A DNA stretch of 64,000 nt from JBBQNR01 sp963774075 (GTDB lineage: Bacteria; Actinomycetota; Thermoleophilia; Solirubrobacterales; JBBDJG01), in assembly GCA_963774075.1 (NCBI GenBank), contig CAVZDP010000009.1, forward strand, positions 310,001 to 374,000, read 5' to 3'. Shown piece by piece: positions 8,946-18,272 of the stretch (its first letter is position 1; each line of letters starts with the position of its first letter). Below the pieces are notes generated by a model. It was given only the letters and a program-made list of their open reading frames with translations. It searched no databases and was not told the DNA's origin. A program made the position numbers and the translations under genes.

Positions 8946-10616
8946 GTGTCCAGCGTCGCTGCGGTGCCCGAGACCTCCATAGAACGCTTCCGCAAGGTCG
9001 TCGCCGCGGCCTGTGCCCAGCTCGAGGCCAGAAGGCAAGAGGTGAACGACCTCAACGTCTTCCCGGTCGCTGACGGTGACACGGGCGACAACATGACGCA
9101 GACTCTGCGCGCCGTGATGAGTGAGCTGGATCGCATCAACGGCCAGGCGGTGGACGAGGTCGGCCGCGACGAGCTCGTCCAGGCCGTTGCGAAGGCGGCG
9201 CTGCTGGGCGCGCGCGGCAACAGCGGCGTGATCCTCTCCCAGATCGTGCGCGGCGCAGCCGAGGAGCTGTCGAGCCGTCCCGGCGAGTTGGTCGACCCCG
9301 TCCTCGTCTCGGCTGCGCTCGCCCGCGCGGCGGACGCCGCCTACGCTTCGGTGCGCGACCCGGCGGAGGGCACGATGATCACCGTCGTGCGAGAGATGTC
9401 GCACCGGGTGGCGACGGAGCTCGCTCACATGGACAAGCCGCGGCTCACGCACGACGCCAGCGACAAGGAGCAGGACGACGTGCTCGCGGAGGTGCTCGAG
9501 AAGGCGCTCGAGGCGGCGGAGTCCTCGGTCGAGCGAAGCCCGGACCTGCTGCCGGTGCTGCGGGAGCACGGGGTCGTGGACGCGGGCGGCTACGGAGTCA
9601 CGTTGCTGGTCGCGGGCCTGATCGCGGGGCTGCGAGGCGAGCTCACCGAGGCGCCGGACGTGCCGCACTACGCGCCGGCCCAGTTCCAGCACCCTGGTCA
9701 CGAGTCGAGCCGCTACCGCTACTGCACCAACTTCGTGGTCGCCGGCACTGGCCTCGAGACGACGAGGTTCGTCGCGGAGCTCGAGTCGATCGGCGACTCC
9801 GTGCTCGTCGTCGGCGACGAGCGCACGCTGCGCGTGCACGTGCACACGGACGAGCCGGAGAGCGCCGTCGCGGTCTTGGCCAAGGCGGGCCACGTCGAAA
9901 GGCTCGATGTGGCCGACATGCACGAGCAGCAGGACCAGCGCGCCGCCCGACTTCGCCACGACGGTACGACGAGGGCGGCCGTCGAGACGCGGTGCGGCGT
10001 CGTCGCGGTCGCCGCGGGCGACGGCATGAAGGCGCTCTACGAGCAGCTCGGCGCACACGTCGTAGAGGGGGGCTCGACGCTCAACCCGAGCACCTTCGAG
10101 ATCCTGGCCGGCATCCACGAGATCCCGGCGGACGAGGTGATCGTGCTGCCAAACAGCGCGAACGTGATCATGGCGGCCGAGCGCGCCGCCGAGTTGTCCG
10201 AGAAGAGGGTCGAGGTCGTGGAGTCGCTGTGGCCTCAGGCCGGACTCGCCGGCTTGGTCGCGCACGACCCGGATCGCGACGTCGACGCCAACTCGGAGCG
10301 CCTGCGGACGGCGCTCGAGTCCATTCAGACCGGGTTCGTCGCGCCGGCCGCTCGCGACGACAAGAAGGGCCGCTTTCGCTCGGGCCAGGCCGTTGGCTTC
10401 GTCGAGGACGAGCTCGTGGCCTGGGGAGAGCCGGAAGCCGTGCTCACAACGGTGCTCGAGCGGCTGGGCGAAGGCGGCGAGCTCCTGACCCTGTGTGCCG
10501 GGGACGGGGCGCCGCTCGACGTCGAGGTGGTGGAGCGGCTGGCTCCCACGGGTGTCGAACTCGACTCGCACGACGGTGGGCAGCCGCACTACTGGTGGCT
10601 GATCGCCGCCGAGTAG
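8946..10616 (+). CDS. fakA: DAK2/DegV-type fatty acid kinase subunit FakA (YloV)
   Basis: FakA phosphorylates fatty acids held by FakB partners for phospholipid synthesis. The N-terminal DhaL (DAK2) domain has the nucleotide and magnesium motif NVFPVADGDTGDNM near residue 38 and LLGARGNSGVILSQ near 87. A central linker and a C-terminal DegV-like domain (about 300-556, with VLPNSANV near 400) complete the normal 550-residue layout. The start is GTG 8946, preceded by a purine-rich GGAGGGAG. No FakB gene is in the window, so the partner must be encoded elsewhere. The place between rpmB and recG is conserved in many Firmicutes and Actinobacteria. Confidence 0.88.
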   Translation: MSSVAAVPETSIERFRKVVAAACAQLEARRQEVNDLNVFPVADGDTGDNMTQTLRAVMSELDRINGQAVDEVGRDELVQAVAKAALLGARGNSGVILSQIVRGAAEELSSRPGELVDPVLVSAALARAADAAYASVRDPAEGTMITVVREMSHRVATELAHMDKPRLTHDASDKEQDDVLAEVLEKALEAAESSVERSPDLLPVLREHGVVDAGGYGVTLLVAGLIAGLRGELTEAPDVPHYAPAQFQHPGHESSRYRYCTNFVVAGTGLETTRFVAELESIGDSVLVVGDERTLRVHVHTDEPESAVAVLAKAGHVERLDVADMHEQQDQRAARLRHDGTTRAAVETRCGVVAVAAGDGMKALYEQLGAHVVEGGSTLNPSTFEILAGIHEIPADEVIVLPNSANVIMAAERAAELSEKRVEVVESLWPQAGLAGLVAHDPDRDVDANSERLRTALESIQTGFVAPAARDDKKGRFRSGQAVGFVEDELVAWGEPEAVLTTVLERLGEGGELLTLCAGDGAPLDVEVVERLAPTGVELDSHDGGQPHYWWLIAAE

Positions 10617-10648
10617 CCCCGCGCCCGGACCCCGGCTCAACGAGGCGC

Positions 10649-10654
10649 GACAAT
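10649..10654 (+). promoter_or_regulatory. -10-like box (GACAAT) before a SnoaL-like gene
   Basis: GACAAT ends six bases before ATG 10661, and no Shine-Dalgarno is visible. It is a weaker match than the other candidate boxes. Confidence 0.3.
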
Positions 10655-10660
10655 GACGGC

Positions 10661-11080
10661 ATGGCCGAATCCGTCGAGGCGCAGTTGCGGCGCGGCTACG
10701 AGGCCCTGTCGCGCGGTGACTTCGAGACCACCATCGACCTGATCGATCCCGAGCTCGTCATCCGCGACAGGCCCGAGTCGCCCGACGCCGGGGTTCACCA
10801 CGGTCGCGAAGGCGCGCGCGAGGTCTTCGCCCAGAACACCGACACCTTCGAGGTGATCGAGTTCGTGCCGGAGCGCTTCGTGGAGGGCGACGATCGGATG
10901 GTCGTGGTGATCATGATGCGCGGCCGCGGGCGCGGCAGCGGGGTGCCGGTCGAGGAGCGGATCGCGCACCTCTGGCAGCTTCGCGACGGCAGGGCCATCG
11001 CATTGGAGGTGTTCAGCGATCCCGATGATGCGCTGGCCGCCGCGGGGCTTGCGGCTGGCGATGCCCATGCAGGAGGATGA
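10661..11080 (+). CDS. SnoaL-like (NTF2-fold) protein
   Basis: A 139-residue protein of the NTF2-like fold, a small cone-shaped domain used for polyketide cyclisation and many unassigned reactions. The first helices (EAQLRRGYEALSRGDFETTIDLIDPEL) and the paired strands ending IAHLWQLRDGRAIALEVFSD are typical. The next gene is a close paralogue, and a third copy lies at 34.3 kb. ATG 10661 fits the family start. The last residues extend into the region just before the paralogue. Specific function unknown. Confidence 0.75.
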   Translation: MAESVEAQLRRGYEALSRGDFETTIDLIDPELVIRDRPESPDAGVHHGREGAREVFAQNTDTFEVIEFVPERFVEGDDRMVVVIMMRGRGRGSGVPVEERIAHLWQLRDGRAIALEVFSDPDDALAAAGLAAGDAHAGG

Positions 11081-11084
11081 GGCA

Positions 11085-11525
11085 ATGGCGGCGCGCCCCG
11101 CCGCCGAGAGCCTGGTCGAGGAGATGGCTGAACGCAACACCGAGATCGTGCGGGCCGCGGTGGAGGCGCTTCTCCAGCGCGACGTCCCCGGCATGCTGGC
11201 CAGGCTTGCTCCCGACGTGGAGCTGATCCCGGCGCGAGCCGTGCTGGAGGGCACGACCTATCGCGGTCACGACGGCTTCCGGCGCTTCGTGGCCGACATG
11301 GACGAGGACTGGCACGAGTACGCGCCCACACCCGGGGAGATCAGGGATCTCGGGGGGAACATGGTCCTGGTCCTCGGTCGCTTCCACGGCCGCGGCAAGG
11401 CGAGCGGGGTGGAGTTCTCGGCCGACGCGGCCTGGCTGTGCGAGCTGCACGACGCCAGGATCACGCGCGTGCGCTTCTTCGCCGACGAGGCGGCGGCGCT
11501 CGAGGCGGCCGCTCCAGGCGGCTGA
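11085..11525 (+). CDS. SnoaL-like (NTF2-fold) protein
   Basis: A paralogue of the preceding gene, 146 residues. It has the RGHDGFRRFVADMDEDWHEY element near residue 66 and a strand ending CELHDARITRVRFF. ATG 11085 is chosen because AGGAGG (11071-11076) lies eight bases upstream. ATG 11061 and an earlier start at 11025 are possible but would run into the previous gene. No catalytic residues can be assigned. It may act as a small-molecule binding or cyclase-like enzyme. Confidence 0.75.
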   Translation: MAARPAAESLVEEMAERNTEIVRAAVEALLQRDVPGMLARLAPDVELIPARAVLEGTTYRGHDGFRRFVADMDEDWHEYAPTPGEIRDLGGNMVLVLGRFHGRGKASGVEFSADAAWLCELHDARITRVRFFADEAAALEAAAPGG

Positions 11526-11564
11526 CGAGCGGGACTCCGCCCGCCCGGCGTCACCCACTGCCCG

Positions 11565-11570
11565 TAACCT
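11565..11570 (+). promoter_or_regulatory. -10-like box (TAACCT) of recG, leaderless
   Basis: TAACCT ends seven bases before the recG ATG with no ribosome binding site between. Confidence 0.4.
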
Positions 11571-11577
11571 CGAAGGC

Positions 11578-13788
11578 ATGGCAGAGGACGTTCAGCCACC
11601 GCGCGCCATCGGATCCGGTGCGCGGCAGACGCGCAAGAAGCTGCGCGGCGCGCCCATTCGCTCGCTGCCCCACCCCGAAACTCTTGACCGCTCGCTCGTC
11701 TCTCTTTCCGGGGTCGGGCCCGCGACCGCCCGGGCGGCCGGCAAGCTGGGCCTCGAGACCGTTGGGGACCTGCTCGAGCACCTGCCCTTCGATCACCGCG
11801 ACTACGAGCGCCGGCGGCGGGTGGCCGAGCTGGCGATCGGCGAGGAGGCCACCGTCGCCGTGACGGTCCGCAGCTGTCGCGTGCGCCCGACCCGTCGCCG
11901 GCGCCTGAAGCTCCTCGAGTGCCAGGTCGCCGACGAGTCGGGGCCGATGAAGGCCGTCTGGTTCAACCAGGAGTACCTCGCCGATCAGCTCCAGGAGGGG
12001 ACGGCCGTGCTCCTGCGCGGGAAGCTCGAGGGCGGCAGAGGGGAAGCGACCTTTCGCGTCCGCGAGCAGGAGATCGCATCCGAGGCCAGCGAAGGCGGCC
12101 GGCACACGACCGGCCTGGTGCCGGTCTATCCCGCGACGGAGGGCCTGTCGGCGCGGCGGTTGCGCGAGCTTTCGTGGGCGGTGAGGGGAAGCGAGCTGCA
12201 CTCCCTCGAGACGCTCCCTGCGCACCTTCGCTTCGCCGAGCGTCTGCCCGCACGAGCGGACGCGCTGGCCACCGCCCACTTCCCGCGCTCGCTCGACGAG
12301 GTGCCCATCGCGCGCCGGCGGCTCGCGCTCGAGGAACTCCTGCTGCATCAGCTGGCTCTCGTGACGCGCCGCCGTTCGAGACAGGTCGCGAGAGCCGCGG
12401 AGCGGCTCGCCCGGCCCGGCGACGTGATCGGGCGTTGGCTCGAGTCGCTCCCGTTCGACCTGACCGCCGATCAGCGCAAGGCGCTGGACGCGATCGACGC
12501 CGATCTCGAGAGCGGGGCTCCGATGCAACGGCTGCTGATGGGCGAGGTGGGGTCGGGCAAGACCGTCGTTGCCCTCTACGCGATGCTCCGCGCGGCGGAG
12601 GCGGGAATGCAGTCCGCGCTCATGGCGCCGACGGAGACGCTCGCAGAGCAGCACTACGCGACGATGGAGCGCCTCGTCACGCCCGATCTCTTCGCGGGCA
12701 TGGAGGCGACGCGCCTGGGTGCGCCGATCGCGCTGCTGACCGGATCGACGCCGGCGCGCGAGAGGAAGGAGCTCCTGCCGAGGCTCGCCGCCGGCGAGCT
12801 GCGGTTGCTGGTCGGGACGCATGCGCTGATCGAGGAGACGGTCGCGTTCGACCGCCTCGCTCTCGCGGTGGTCGATGAGCAGCACCGGTTCGGCGTGCGG
12901 CAGCGGGCGGCGCTCGATCGCAAGTCGCGCGGTGAGCTGGTGCCGCATGTGCTTCACCTGACTGCGACCCCGATCCCGCGCACGCTCTCGCTGACCGTCT
13001 ACGGCGACCTCGAGACGACCGCGCTGCGCGAGCTGCCGTCGGGCAGGAGGCCGGTCAAGACCTGGGTCGTGGCCGAGGAGAAGCGAGCCGGCGCCTACGA
13101 GTTCATCCGCGAGCGGTTGCGTGAAGGACGGCAATGCTTCGTGGTCTGCCCGCTCGTCGAGGAGTCCGAGCTGCTCCAGGCGCGTGCCGCCACCCGCGAA
13201 GGAGAGCGTCTGGCGGCCACCGAGCTGAGCGACTTCTCGGTCGACGTCCTGCACGGGCAGATGCGCGCCGCTCAGAAGCGTGACGTGATGGCGCGCTTCG
13301 CGCGCGGTGACGTGGACGTCCTCGTCGCGACGAGCGTGATCGAGGTCGGGATCGACATCCCGAACGCGAGCGTGATGATGATCGAGGAGGCCGACCGTTA
13401 CGGGCTCTCCCAGCTCCACCAGCTCCGAGGGCGCGTGGGCCGGGGCGAGCACGAATCCTATTGCCTCGTCTTCGCCGGGTTGGCACGATCGGCGCTCGCG
13501 ACGCAGCGGCTGGAGGCGCTCGCCAACGAGCGCGACGGGTTCAAGCTCGCGGAGATCGACCTATCGCTGCGAGGCGAGGGGGACCTGCTGGGCACCAGGC
13601 AGTCCGGGCTGCCCGAGTTCAAGGTCGCTCGCCTCCCCGAGGACTACCTGCTTCTCGAGCGGGCTCGCCGATGGGCGGTGGAGCTGCTGCGGGCGGACCC
13701 CGAGCTCGCCGAACCGGAGCACGTCCTGCTCCAGGAGGCGATCGTGCGGCGCTTCGGCGCGGTGGACGTGGAGCCGATCGCGGCTTGA
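11578..13788 (+). CDS. recG: ATP-dependent DNA helicase RecG
   Basis: RecG remodels stalled replication forks and branched DNA. At 736 residues it is full length. The N-terminal helix-hairpin and wedge (OB) domains span about 35-160 (LSGVGPATARAAGKLGL near 41). Helicase motif I is MGEVGSGKTV near 320, motif II is DEQH near 432 and motif III is TATPIPRTL. The C-terminal helicase half includes VATSVIEVGIDIPNA and the QLRGRVGRG motif. It is followed by rsmD 19 bases later, a usual neighbour. Confidence 0.96.
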   Translation: MAEDVQPPRAIGSGARQTRKKLRGAPIRSLPHPETLDRSLVSLSGVGPATARAAGKLGLETVGDLLEHLPFDHRDYERRRRVAELAIGEEATVAVTVRSCRVRPTRRRRLKLLECQVADESGPMKAVWFNQEYLADQLQEGTAVLLRGKLEGGRGEATFRVREQEIASEASEGGRHTTGLVPVYPATEGLSARRLRELSWAVRGSELHSLETLPAHLRFAERLPARADALATAHFPRSLDEVPIARRRLALEELLLHQLALVTRRRSRQVARAAERLARPGDVIGRWLESLPFDLTADQRKALDAIDADLESGAPMQRLLMGEVGSGKTVVALYAMLRAAEAGMQSALMAPTETLAEQHYATMERLVTPDLFAGMEATRLGAPIALLTGSTPARERKELLPRLAAGELRLLVGTHALIEETVAFDRLALAVVDEQHRFGVRQRAALDRKSRGELVPHVLHLTATPIPRTLSLTVYGDLETTALRELPSGRRPVKTWVVAEEKRAGAYEFIRERLREGRQCFVVCPLVEESELLQARAATREGERLAATELSDFSVDVLHGQMRAAQKRDVMARFARGDVDVLVATSVIEVGIDIPNASVMMIEEADRYGLSQLHQLRGRVGRGEHESYCLVFAGLARSALATQRLEALANERDGFKLAEIDLSLRGEGDLLGTRQSGLPEFKVARLPEDYLLLERARRWAVELLRADPELAEPEHVLLQEAIVRRFGAVDVEPIAA

Positions 13789-13807
13789 AACGAACCAGTG
13801 ATGGGAA

Positions 13808-14368
13808 TTGCGCGTAGTCGCCGGCAGGTTCAAGGGGCACAGGCTCTCCTCGCCAAGAGGGCCCTCGACCCGCCCGACCGCGGACCGGGTTCGCGAGGCC
13901 ATCTTCAACCTGCTCGGCCCACTGGACGGGTCGCGCGCGCTCGATCTCTACGCCGGCTCGGGCGCGCTCGGCATCGAGGCCCTGTCGCGCGGGGCGGCGA
14001 GCGCCACCCTGGTCGACTCCGACCCGCGAGCCATCAAGGCCGCACGCGACAACCTCGCCCGGCTCGGGGCCGAGGCTGGCCGGGCCACGCGCTCCTCGGT
14101 GCCCGCCTTCCTGCGGGCGGCGGCTCGGCGCGGGGATCAGTGGGACTTGGCCTTCTGTGACCCGCCATATAGACTCGCGCACCGTCTGGGCCCCGAGCTC
14201 GCGGAGCTGCTTCCCGCGGTGCTCGGCCCTGAGGCGCGCGTGGTGTGCGAGAGCTCGTACAGACAGCCGCTGGAGCTTCGGCTCCCCCTTTTGACGGAGC
14301 GCCGTTACGGCGACACGCTCGTATCGGTGTACGGGTTGGCCGAAAAAGAGGGCGACGCTGAGCGCTGA
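13808..14368 (+). CDS. rsmD: 16S rRNA (guanine966-N2)-methyltransferase RsmD
   Basis: Methylates G966 of 16S rRNA using SAM. The SAM motif LDLYAGSGALGIEALSRGA is near residue 38. The catalytic DPPY is present as CDPPYRL near 116. The N-terminal VVAGRFKGHRLSSP and RPTADRVREAIFN are signature blocks. The start is TTG 13808, which gives the expected MRVVAGRFKG start and 186 residues. It lies between recG and coaD as in many Gram-positive genomes. Confidence 0.93.
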   Translation: MRVVAGRFKGHRLSSPRGPSTRPTADRVREAIFNLLGPLDGSRALDLYAGSGALGIEALSRGAASATLVDSDPRAIKAARDNLARLGAEAGRATRSSVPAFLRAAARRGDQWDLAFCDPPYRLAHRLGPELAELLPAVLGPEARVVCESSYRQPLELRLPLLTERRYGDTLVSVYGLAEKEGDAER

Positions 14369-14378
14369 ACGCGCCACC

Positions 14379-14867
14379 GTGGCCGTCTGCCCCGGGTCCT
14401 ACGACCCGGTTACGAACGGCCATCTCGACATCATCGAGCGGGCGTCCGCGGTGTTCGAGCGCGTCATCATCGGCGTCGTCAACCTGCCTCTGCGCAAGCA
14501 GCAGACCCTCTTCACTGCGGAGGAAAGACGGCAATTTCTCCTGCAAGCGACGCGAAAACTCGCAAACGTCGAAGTGGATGTGTTTGATACCCTCCTGGTC
14601 GATTTTGCCCGCAGGCACGGTGCAACGGCAATCGTGAAGGGCCTGCGGGCGATCTCGGACTTCGAATACGAGTTCGAGATGAATCAGCTGAACAGAAAAC
14701 TCGCAGCAGAGATCGAGAGCGTGTACCTGATGGCTTCGCCCCAATACAGCTTCCTGAGGTCGAGTGGCGTGAAGGAGATAGCGACCTTCGGCGGGAGCGT
14801 TGCGGATCTCGTGCCGCCGGACGTAGCGAAGGCGCTGCTGGACCGGCTCTCGAGAGACAAGGACTGA
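14379..14867 (+). CDS. coaD: Phosphopantetheine adenylyltransferase
   Basis: Transfers AMP from ATP to 4'-phosphopantetheine in coenzyme A synthesis. It has 162 residues, the normal size. PGSYDPVTNGHLDII with the TxGH motif is at the N-terminus, GLRAISDFEYEFEMNQLN near 88 and YSFLRSSGVKEIATFGG near 125. The start is GTG 14379. It follows rsmD by ten bases. Confidence 0.96.
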   Translation: MAVCPGSYDPVTNGHLDIIERASAVFERVIIGVVNLPLRKQQTLFTAEERRQFLLQATRKLANVEVDVFDTLLVDFARRHGATAIVKGLRAISDFEYEFEMNQLNRKLAAEIESVYLMASPQYSFLRSSGVKEIATFGGSVADLVPPDVAKALLDRLSRDKD

Positions 14868-14895
14868 ACCCGACAAGACCGGCCTGGAGGCCTTA

Positions 14896-15363
14896 GTGGA
14901 CGTTCTCGTACTGATAGACAAGCTCGACGACCTCGTGCACAGCGCGAAGCCCGTGCCGCTCACCGATCAGGTGCGGGTCGATCGGGAGGAGATCTACGAC
15001 CTGCTCGACCAGATGCGGGCCACGATCCCCGAGGAGATCAAGCAGGCGCGCTGGATCGTCAAGGAGCGCCAGGAGATGCTGGCCGAGGCCAAGCGCGAGG
15101 CCGAGCGGATCGTCAAGGAGGCGCGCGACCAGCAGCAGCGCCTGATCTCGCAGGAAGAGGTCACCAAGCAGGCCGAGCGGGCCGCCGAGGAGATCGTCGA
15201 GGACGCGAACGCGCGCGCCCGTGAGATCCGGCTCGGCGCCGAGGACTACGCGGACGAGATCCTCAACACCCTCGAGGTGAACCTCCAGAAGTTCCTCGCG
15301 GCCGTGCAGCGCGGGCGCGACAGGCTCGCCGGGCGCGAGCAAGAGCCGGCCGAGGTCGGCTAG
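14896..15363 (+). CDS. DivIVA/SepIVA-like coiled-coil protein
   Basis: A 155-residue, almost wholly helical protein. From about residue 45 it is rich in charged coiled-coil sequence (KQARWIVKERQEMLAEAKRE and following). The N-terminal DVLVLIDKLDDLVHSA resembles the start of mycobacterial SepIVA, a septal DivIVA-domain protein. Neighbours of this type are common next to coaD in actinobacteria. A role in cell division or polar growth is likely by analogy. No enzymatic motif is seen. Start GTG 14896; a short hairpin (GGCC/GGCC) sits just before it. Confidence 0.65.
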   Translation: MDVLVLIDKLDDLVHSAKPVPLTDQVRVDREEIYDLLDQMRATIPEEIKQARWIVKERQEMLAEAKREAERIVKEARDQQQRLISQEEVTKQAERAAEEIVEDANARAREIRLGAEDYADEILNTLEVNLQKFLAAVQRGRDRLAGREQEPAEVG

Positions 15364-15384
15364 CCCCCGCGCGTTCGCCAAGGG

Positions 15385-16419
15385 CTAACGCAATTGCAGA
15401 CGGGGCGCCTGCTCGAAGACGAGCCCGTCGAGTCGCCGCACCTCGTGCGGCAGGTGGAGGCATGAGGGCTGACGACAGGCAATGCCCGAAGCCGGGCGCG
15501 CGTAGTAGGCGGCGGCCCCGTCCTGCGAGAAGGCGTTCGACGCTTCGGCGCCCGTCAGAGTGACCCGCTCCTCTCGTCCTCCGGCCGTCCTGCGGCGACG
15601 GATCTCCGCCAGGTACGGCGGCTCGCCGCTCTGAGCCACCATCCAGTAGACGCGCGGGCCGGCGAGCGACACGCCGGGGGTCGAGTATTCCAACGCCGCA
15701 GCGCCGCTTCCGGGCACGACCCCGGCGAGTCGGGGCCGGCCGCCGAGCCGGCTCACGCGCACCTCGGCGCTTCCCCATTCGCCTTCCCACACCACGCCCA
15801 CACGCGTGCCGCGCATGTCGAGATCTGATGGAGCGAACGCCCACCCGCTGTGGTCGCTTCGCAACCGGTGCGAGCGCGCGCGAGGCGTCAGCGGGCGCCA
15901 GTAGAGGAGTCGACGGGCTTCCCGGCCGTAGGGATGCACACGGGTGAAAGCCATCGCGCCCCGCCACAGGGTCGGGAGGATCTCGTCGACGTCGCTGCTC
16001 ACGGCGGTCACGCGCGCCTCCTCTCCGGACGAGAAGTCGTACGAGAACACGTCACAGCCGCAGCGACCGTCGACCCGCCAATGCGACGCGACCTCCCGTT
16101 CGCAGCGCGAGTAGACCGCAACCGTGCGATCGCGCCGGTCGGGGCCGAGGTCGACGTCGAAGGGAGCGGCCCGAGGCGGGATGGGAAGCAACCGGGTTTG
16201 ACCGCCGACGTGCTCGGTCAGGCGGTACGCGTTCACCGCCGGGTCGAACGCGCTCCAGACCACCCGGCCCGCGTATGCGTCGATCGGTGTCTGGCGTGGC
16301 ACACCGGCAACGAGGGAGTCCGCAGCCCGACTCGTGGCCGGCGCGGCAAGACAGACGGCGGATGCGATCAGCAGCACGGTTGTGAGCCCTTTGTGCCGGT
16401 TCTTCCCCTTCCTTCGCAC
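15385..16419 (-). CDS. Secreted protein, probable beta-propeller-like, unknown function
   Basis: A 344-residue protein with a Sec signal peptide: basic RRKGKNRHK, a hydrophobic core at about 13-27, and a likely cleavage after ATSRA. The mature part is strand-rich with repeated segments such as GGRVVWSAFDPA-like and GVVWEGEWGSAEVRV, which resemble TolB/WD-type propeller blades. Two cysteine pairs occur (C-G-C near 120, and C-x-x-P-S-C near 323). It is on the opposite strand to its neighbours and convergent with the coaD group. No family could be named with confidence. Confidence 0.6.
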   Translation of the reverse strand: MRRKGKNRHKGLTTVLLIASAVCLAAPATSRAADSLVAGVPRQTPIDAYAGRVVWSAFDPAVNAYRLTEHVGGQTRLLPIPPRAAPFDVDLGPDRRDRTVAVYSRCEREVASHWRVDGRCGCDVFSYDFSSGEEARVTAVSSDVDEILPTLWRGAMAFTRVHPYGREARRLLYWRPLTPRARSHRLRSDHSGWAFAPSDLDMRGTRVGVVWEGEWGSAEVRVSRLGGRPRLAGVVPGSGAAALEYSTPGVSLAGPRVYWMVAQSGEPPYLAEIRRRRTAGGREERVTLTGAEASNAFSQDGAAAYYARPASGIACRQPSCLHLPHEVRRLDGLVFEQAPRLQLR

Positions 16420-16484
16420 GCTGTTTCAAACCCCGCGCTGGAGCGATCGACTCGTTTCGCCCCGGAGCGCCGAGAGGCACCCTT

Positions 16485-16490
16485 TAGGAT
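16485..16490 (+). promoter_or_regulatory. -10 box (TAGGAT) of the ABC transporter operon, leaderless
   Basis: TAGGAT ends seven bases before GTG 16498, with no Shine-Dalgarno in the gap. The same box at the same distance precedes the methyltransferase at 57.9 kb and the cyclo-ligase homologue at 43.8 kb. Confidence 0.45.
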
Positions 16491-16497
16491 CTTCGCC

Positions 16498-17487
16498 GTG
16501 GCGGCCATCGAGATTCGCGGGCTGGAGCGTCGATTCTCCGGCGGCGTCGTGGCGGTGGCCGGCATCGATCTCGAGGTGTCCGAGGGCGAGATCTACGCCT
16601 TCCTCGGGCCGAACGGCGCCGGCAAGACGACGACCGTCCGGATGCTCGTCACGCTCCTGCGCCCGACGGGCGGCTCGGCCCTGGTTGCCGGGTTCGACGT
16701 CGTCGCGCAGGCCGCGGAGGTGCGCCGCTCGATCGGAGTCGCGCTTCAGGAGGCGGCGCTCGACCCCTTGATGACCGGCCGGGAGCTGATGCACCTCCAG
16801 GCGACCCTGCACGGCATCGCGCGCGAGGAGGGTGTGCGCCGCTCGACCGCGCTGCTCGAGCGGGTCGGCCTCACCCAGGCCGCCGACCGCCGGATCGGGA
16901 CCTACTCGGGCGGGATGCGCCGCCGGCTCGATCTGGCGACGGCGCTCGTCCACGATCCGAAGGTGCTGTTCCTGGACGAGCCCACGACCGGGCTCGACCC
17001 GGTGAGCCGCCGCGCGATCTGGGACGAGGTGCGGAAGTTGAACGACGAGGGCACGACCGTCTTCCTCACCACGCAGTACCTCGAGGAGGCGGACCAGCTC
17101 GCCGACCGGGTCGGCATCATCGACGACGGGCGGATGGCGGCCGAGGGCACACCCGCGGTGCTCAAGGCGCAGGTTGGGAGGCCGCACCTGGAGATCACGC
17201 TCGCCCACGGCGTGACCGAGCACGCGGAGGCGGTGATCGTCCGCTTCGGGACGCCGCTGCCCTCCAAGGACGGGATGCTGATGGTGGCGCTCGAGCACGG
17301 CGCGAGCGAGATTGCCCCGGTCGTGAGGGCCCTCGACGAGGCCGGTCTCCTGGTCGAGTCGCTGGAGCTCGTCCAACCCACCCTCGACGACGTCTTCGTG
17401 GAGAAGACCGGCCGCCACCTGGAGGGATCAGAGGAGCAGCACGTGGAAGGCCAGCCAGGCGAGCCGGCGCCGGCCGTCGAGTTGTGA
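16498..17487 (+). CDS. ABC transporter ATP-binding protein (ABC-2/DrrA type)
   Basis: ATPase subunit of an exporter, 329 residues. Walker A is GPNGAGKTT near residue 38. The signature is YSGGMRRRLDLA near 138, Walker B is LFLDEPTTGLD near 158 and the switch histidine region is TTQYLEEADQL. The C-terminal 90 residues form the DrrA-type extension (HLEITLAHGVTEHAEAV). GTG 16498 starts the domain correctly (MAAIEIRGLERRF); upstream in-frame codons are not homologous. It overlaps the next permease gene by four bases. Drug or lipid export is likely, substrate unknown. Confidence 0.93.
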   Translation: MAAIEIRGLERRFSGGVVAVAGIDLEVSEGEIYAFLGPNGAGKTTTVRMLVTLLRPTGGSALVAGFDVVAQAAEVRRSIGVALQEAALDPLMTGRELMHLQATLHGIAREEGVRRSTALLERVGLTQAADRRIGTYSGGMRRRLDLATALVHDPKVLFLDEPTTGLDPVSRRAIWDEVRKLNDEGTTVFLTTQYLEEADQLADRVGIIDDGRMAAEGTPAVLKAQVGRPHLEITLAHGVTEHAEAVIVRFGTPLPSKDGMLMVALEHGASEIAPVVRALDEAGLLVESLELVQPTLDDVFVEKTGRHLEGSEEQHVEGQPGEPAPAVEL

Positions 17488-18272
17488 CCGCCCGCCTGGC
17501 CTGGAACGTGCGCGTCGTGGCTGCGCTCGGCCGGCGCTCTGTGCGGCAGGCCTTCCGCCGGCCGCAGTTCCTGGCCCCGATCATCGTCTTCCCGTCGCTC
17601 TTCCTCGCCGTCAACACCGGCGGCGCCGGCAGGGCCGTCGACCTGCCGCAGTTCCCCGAGGTTCACGGCTTCCTCGACTTCCAGCTCGCCGGAGCGATGC
17701 TGCAGTCGACGATGCTCGCCGGCGTGAGCGGAGCGATCGCGCTCGCGATGGACATCGAGATCGGGTTCGTCGACAGGCTCGTCGCGGCGCCGATCGCGCG
17801 CTGGTCGTTCGTGCTCGGGCGCCTGATCGCGACCGCCACGCTCGGGCTCGTGGCCGGCGCGTGGTTCATCGCCATCGGGCTGATCTTCGGCGCCCACATC
17901 CAGGCCGGCGTGGCGGGTGCGCTCGTCGTGATCATCCTCGTAGCGTTGAACGCACTCGCGTGGGGGACGGTTGGCGCCGCCATCGCCCTCAAGAGCGGGC
18001 GGGCGAGCGTCGCGCAGGGCATCTTCCCGCTCGTATTCGTGATCCTCTTTCTCTCCTCGGCCTTCTTTCCCCGCGAGCTGTTGCTCGAGCCCGCGAGGAC
18101 GATCGCGGACTGGAACCCGATGAGCCTGATCGCCGAAGGCATGCGCGATCCGATCGTCTCCGAGCTCTCACTCTCCTCGACCATGAAGGGTCTGGGAGGG
18201 ATCGCGATCGTGGCGGGGATCGGCACGGCCCTCAGCGCATGGGCCCTGAGGGCGAGGCTGCGCGCGGGATGA
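17484..18272 (+). CDS. ABC-2 type permease
   Basis: Membrane subunit of the exporter, 262 residues with about six transmembrane helices and the ABC-2 signature NPMSLIAEGMRD near residue 215. The start is GTG in a GTGA overlap with the ATPase. It shares fold and length with the following permease but is diverged, so the transporter is probably a heterodimer. Confidence 0.9.
   Translation: MTARLAWNVRVVAALGRRSVRQAFRRPQFLAPIIVFPSLFLAVNTGGAGRAVDLPQFPEVHGFLDFQLAGAMLQSTMLAGVSGAIALAMDIEIGFVDRLVAAPIARWSFVLGRLIATATLGLVAGAWFIAIGLIFGAHIQAGVAGALVVIILVALNALAWGTVGAAIALKSGRASVAQGIFPLVFVILFLSSAFFPRELLLEPARTIADWNPMSLIAEGMRDPIVSELSLSSTMKGLGGIAIVAGIGTALSAWALRARLRAG

Noticed and set aside
15850..16497. N-terminal extension of the ABC ATPase frame
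   Set aside because: The in-frame codons upstream of 16498 are antisense to the secreted protein gene and do not resemble ABC proteins.
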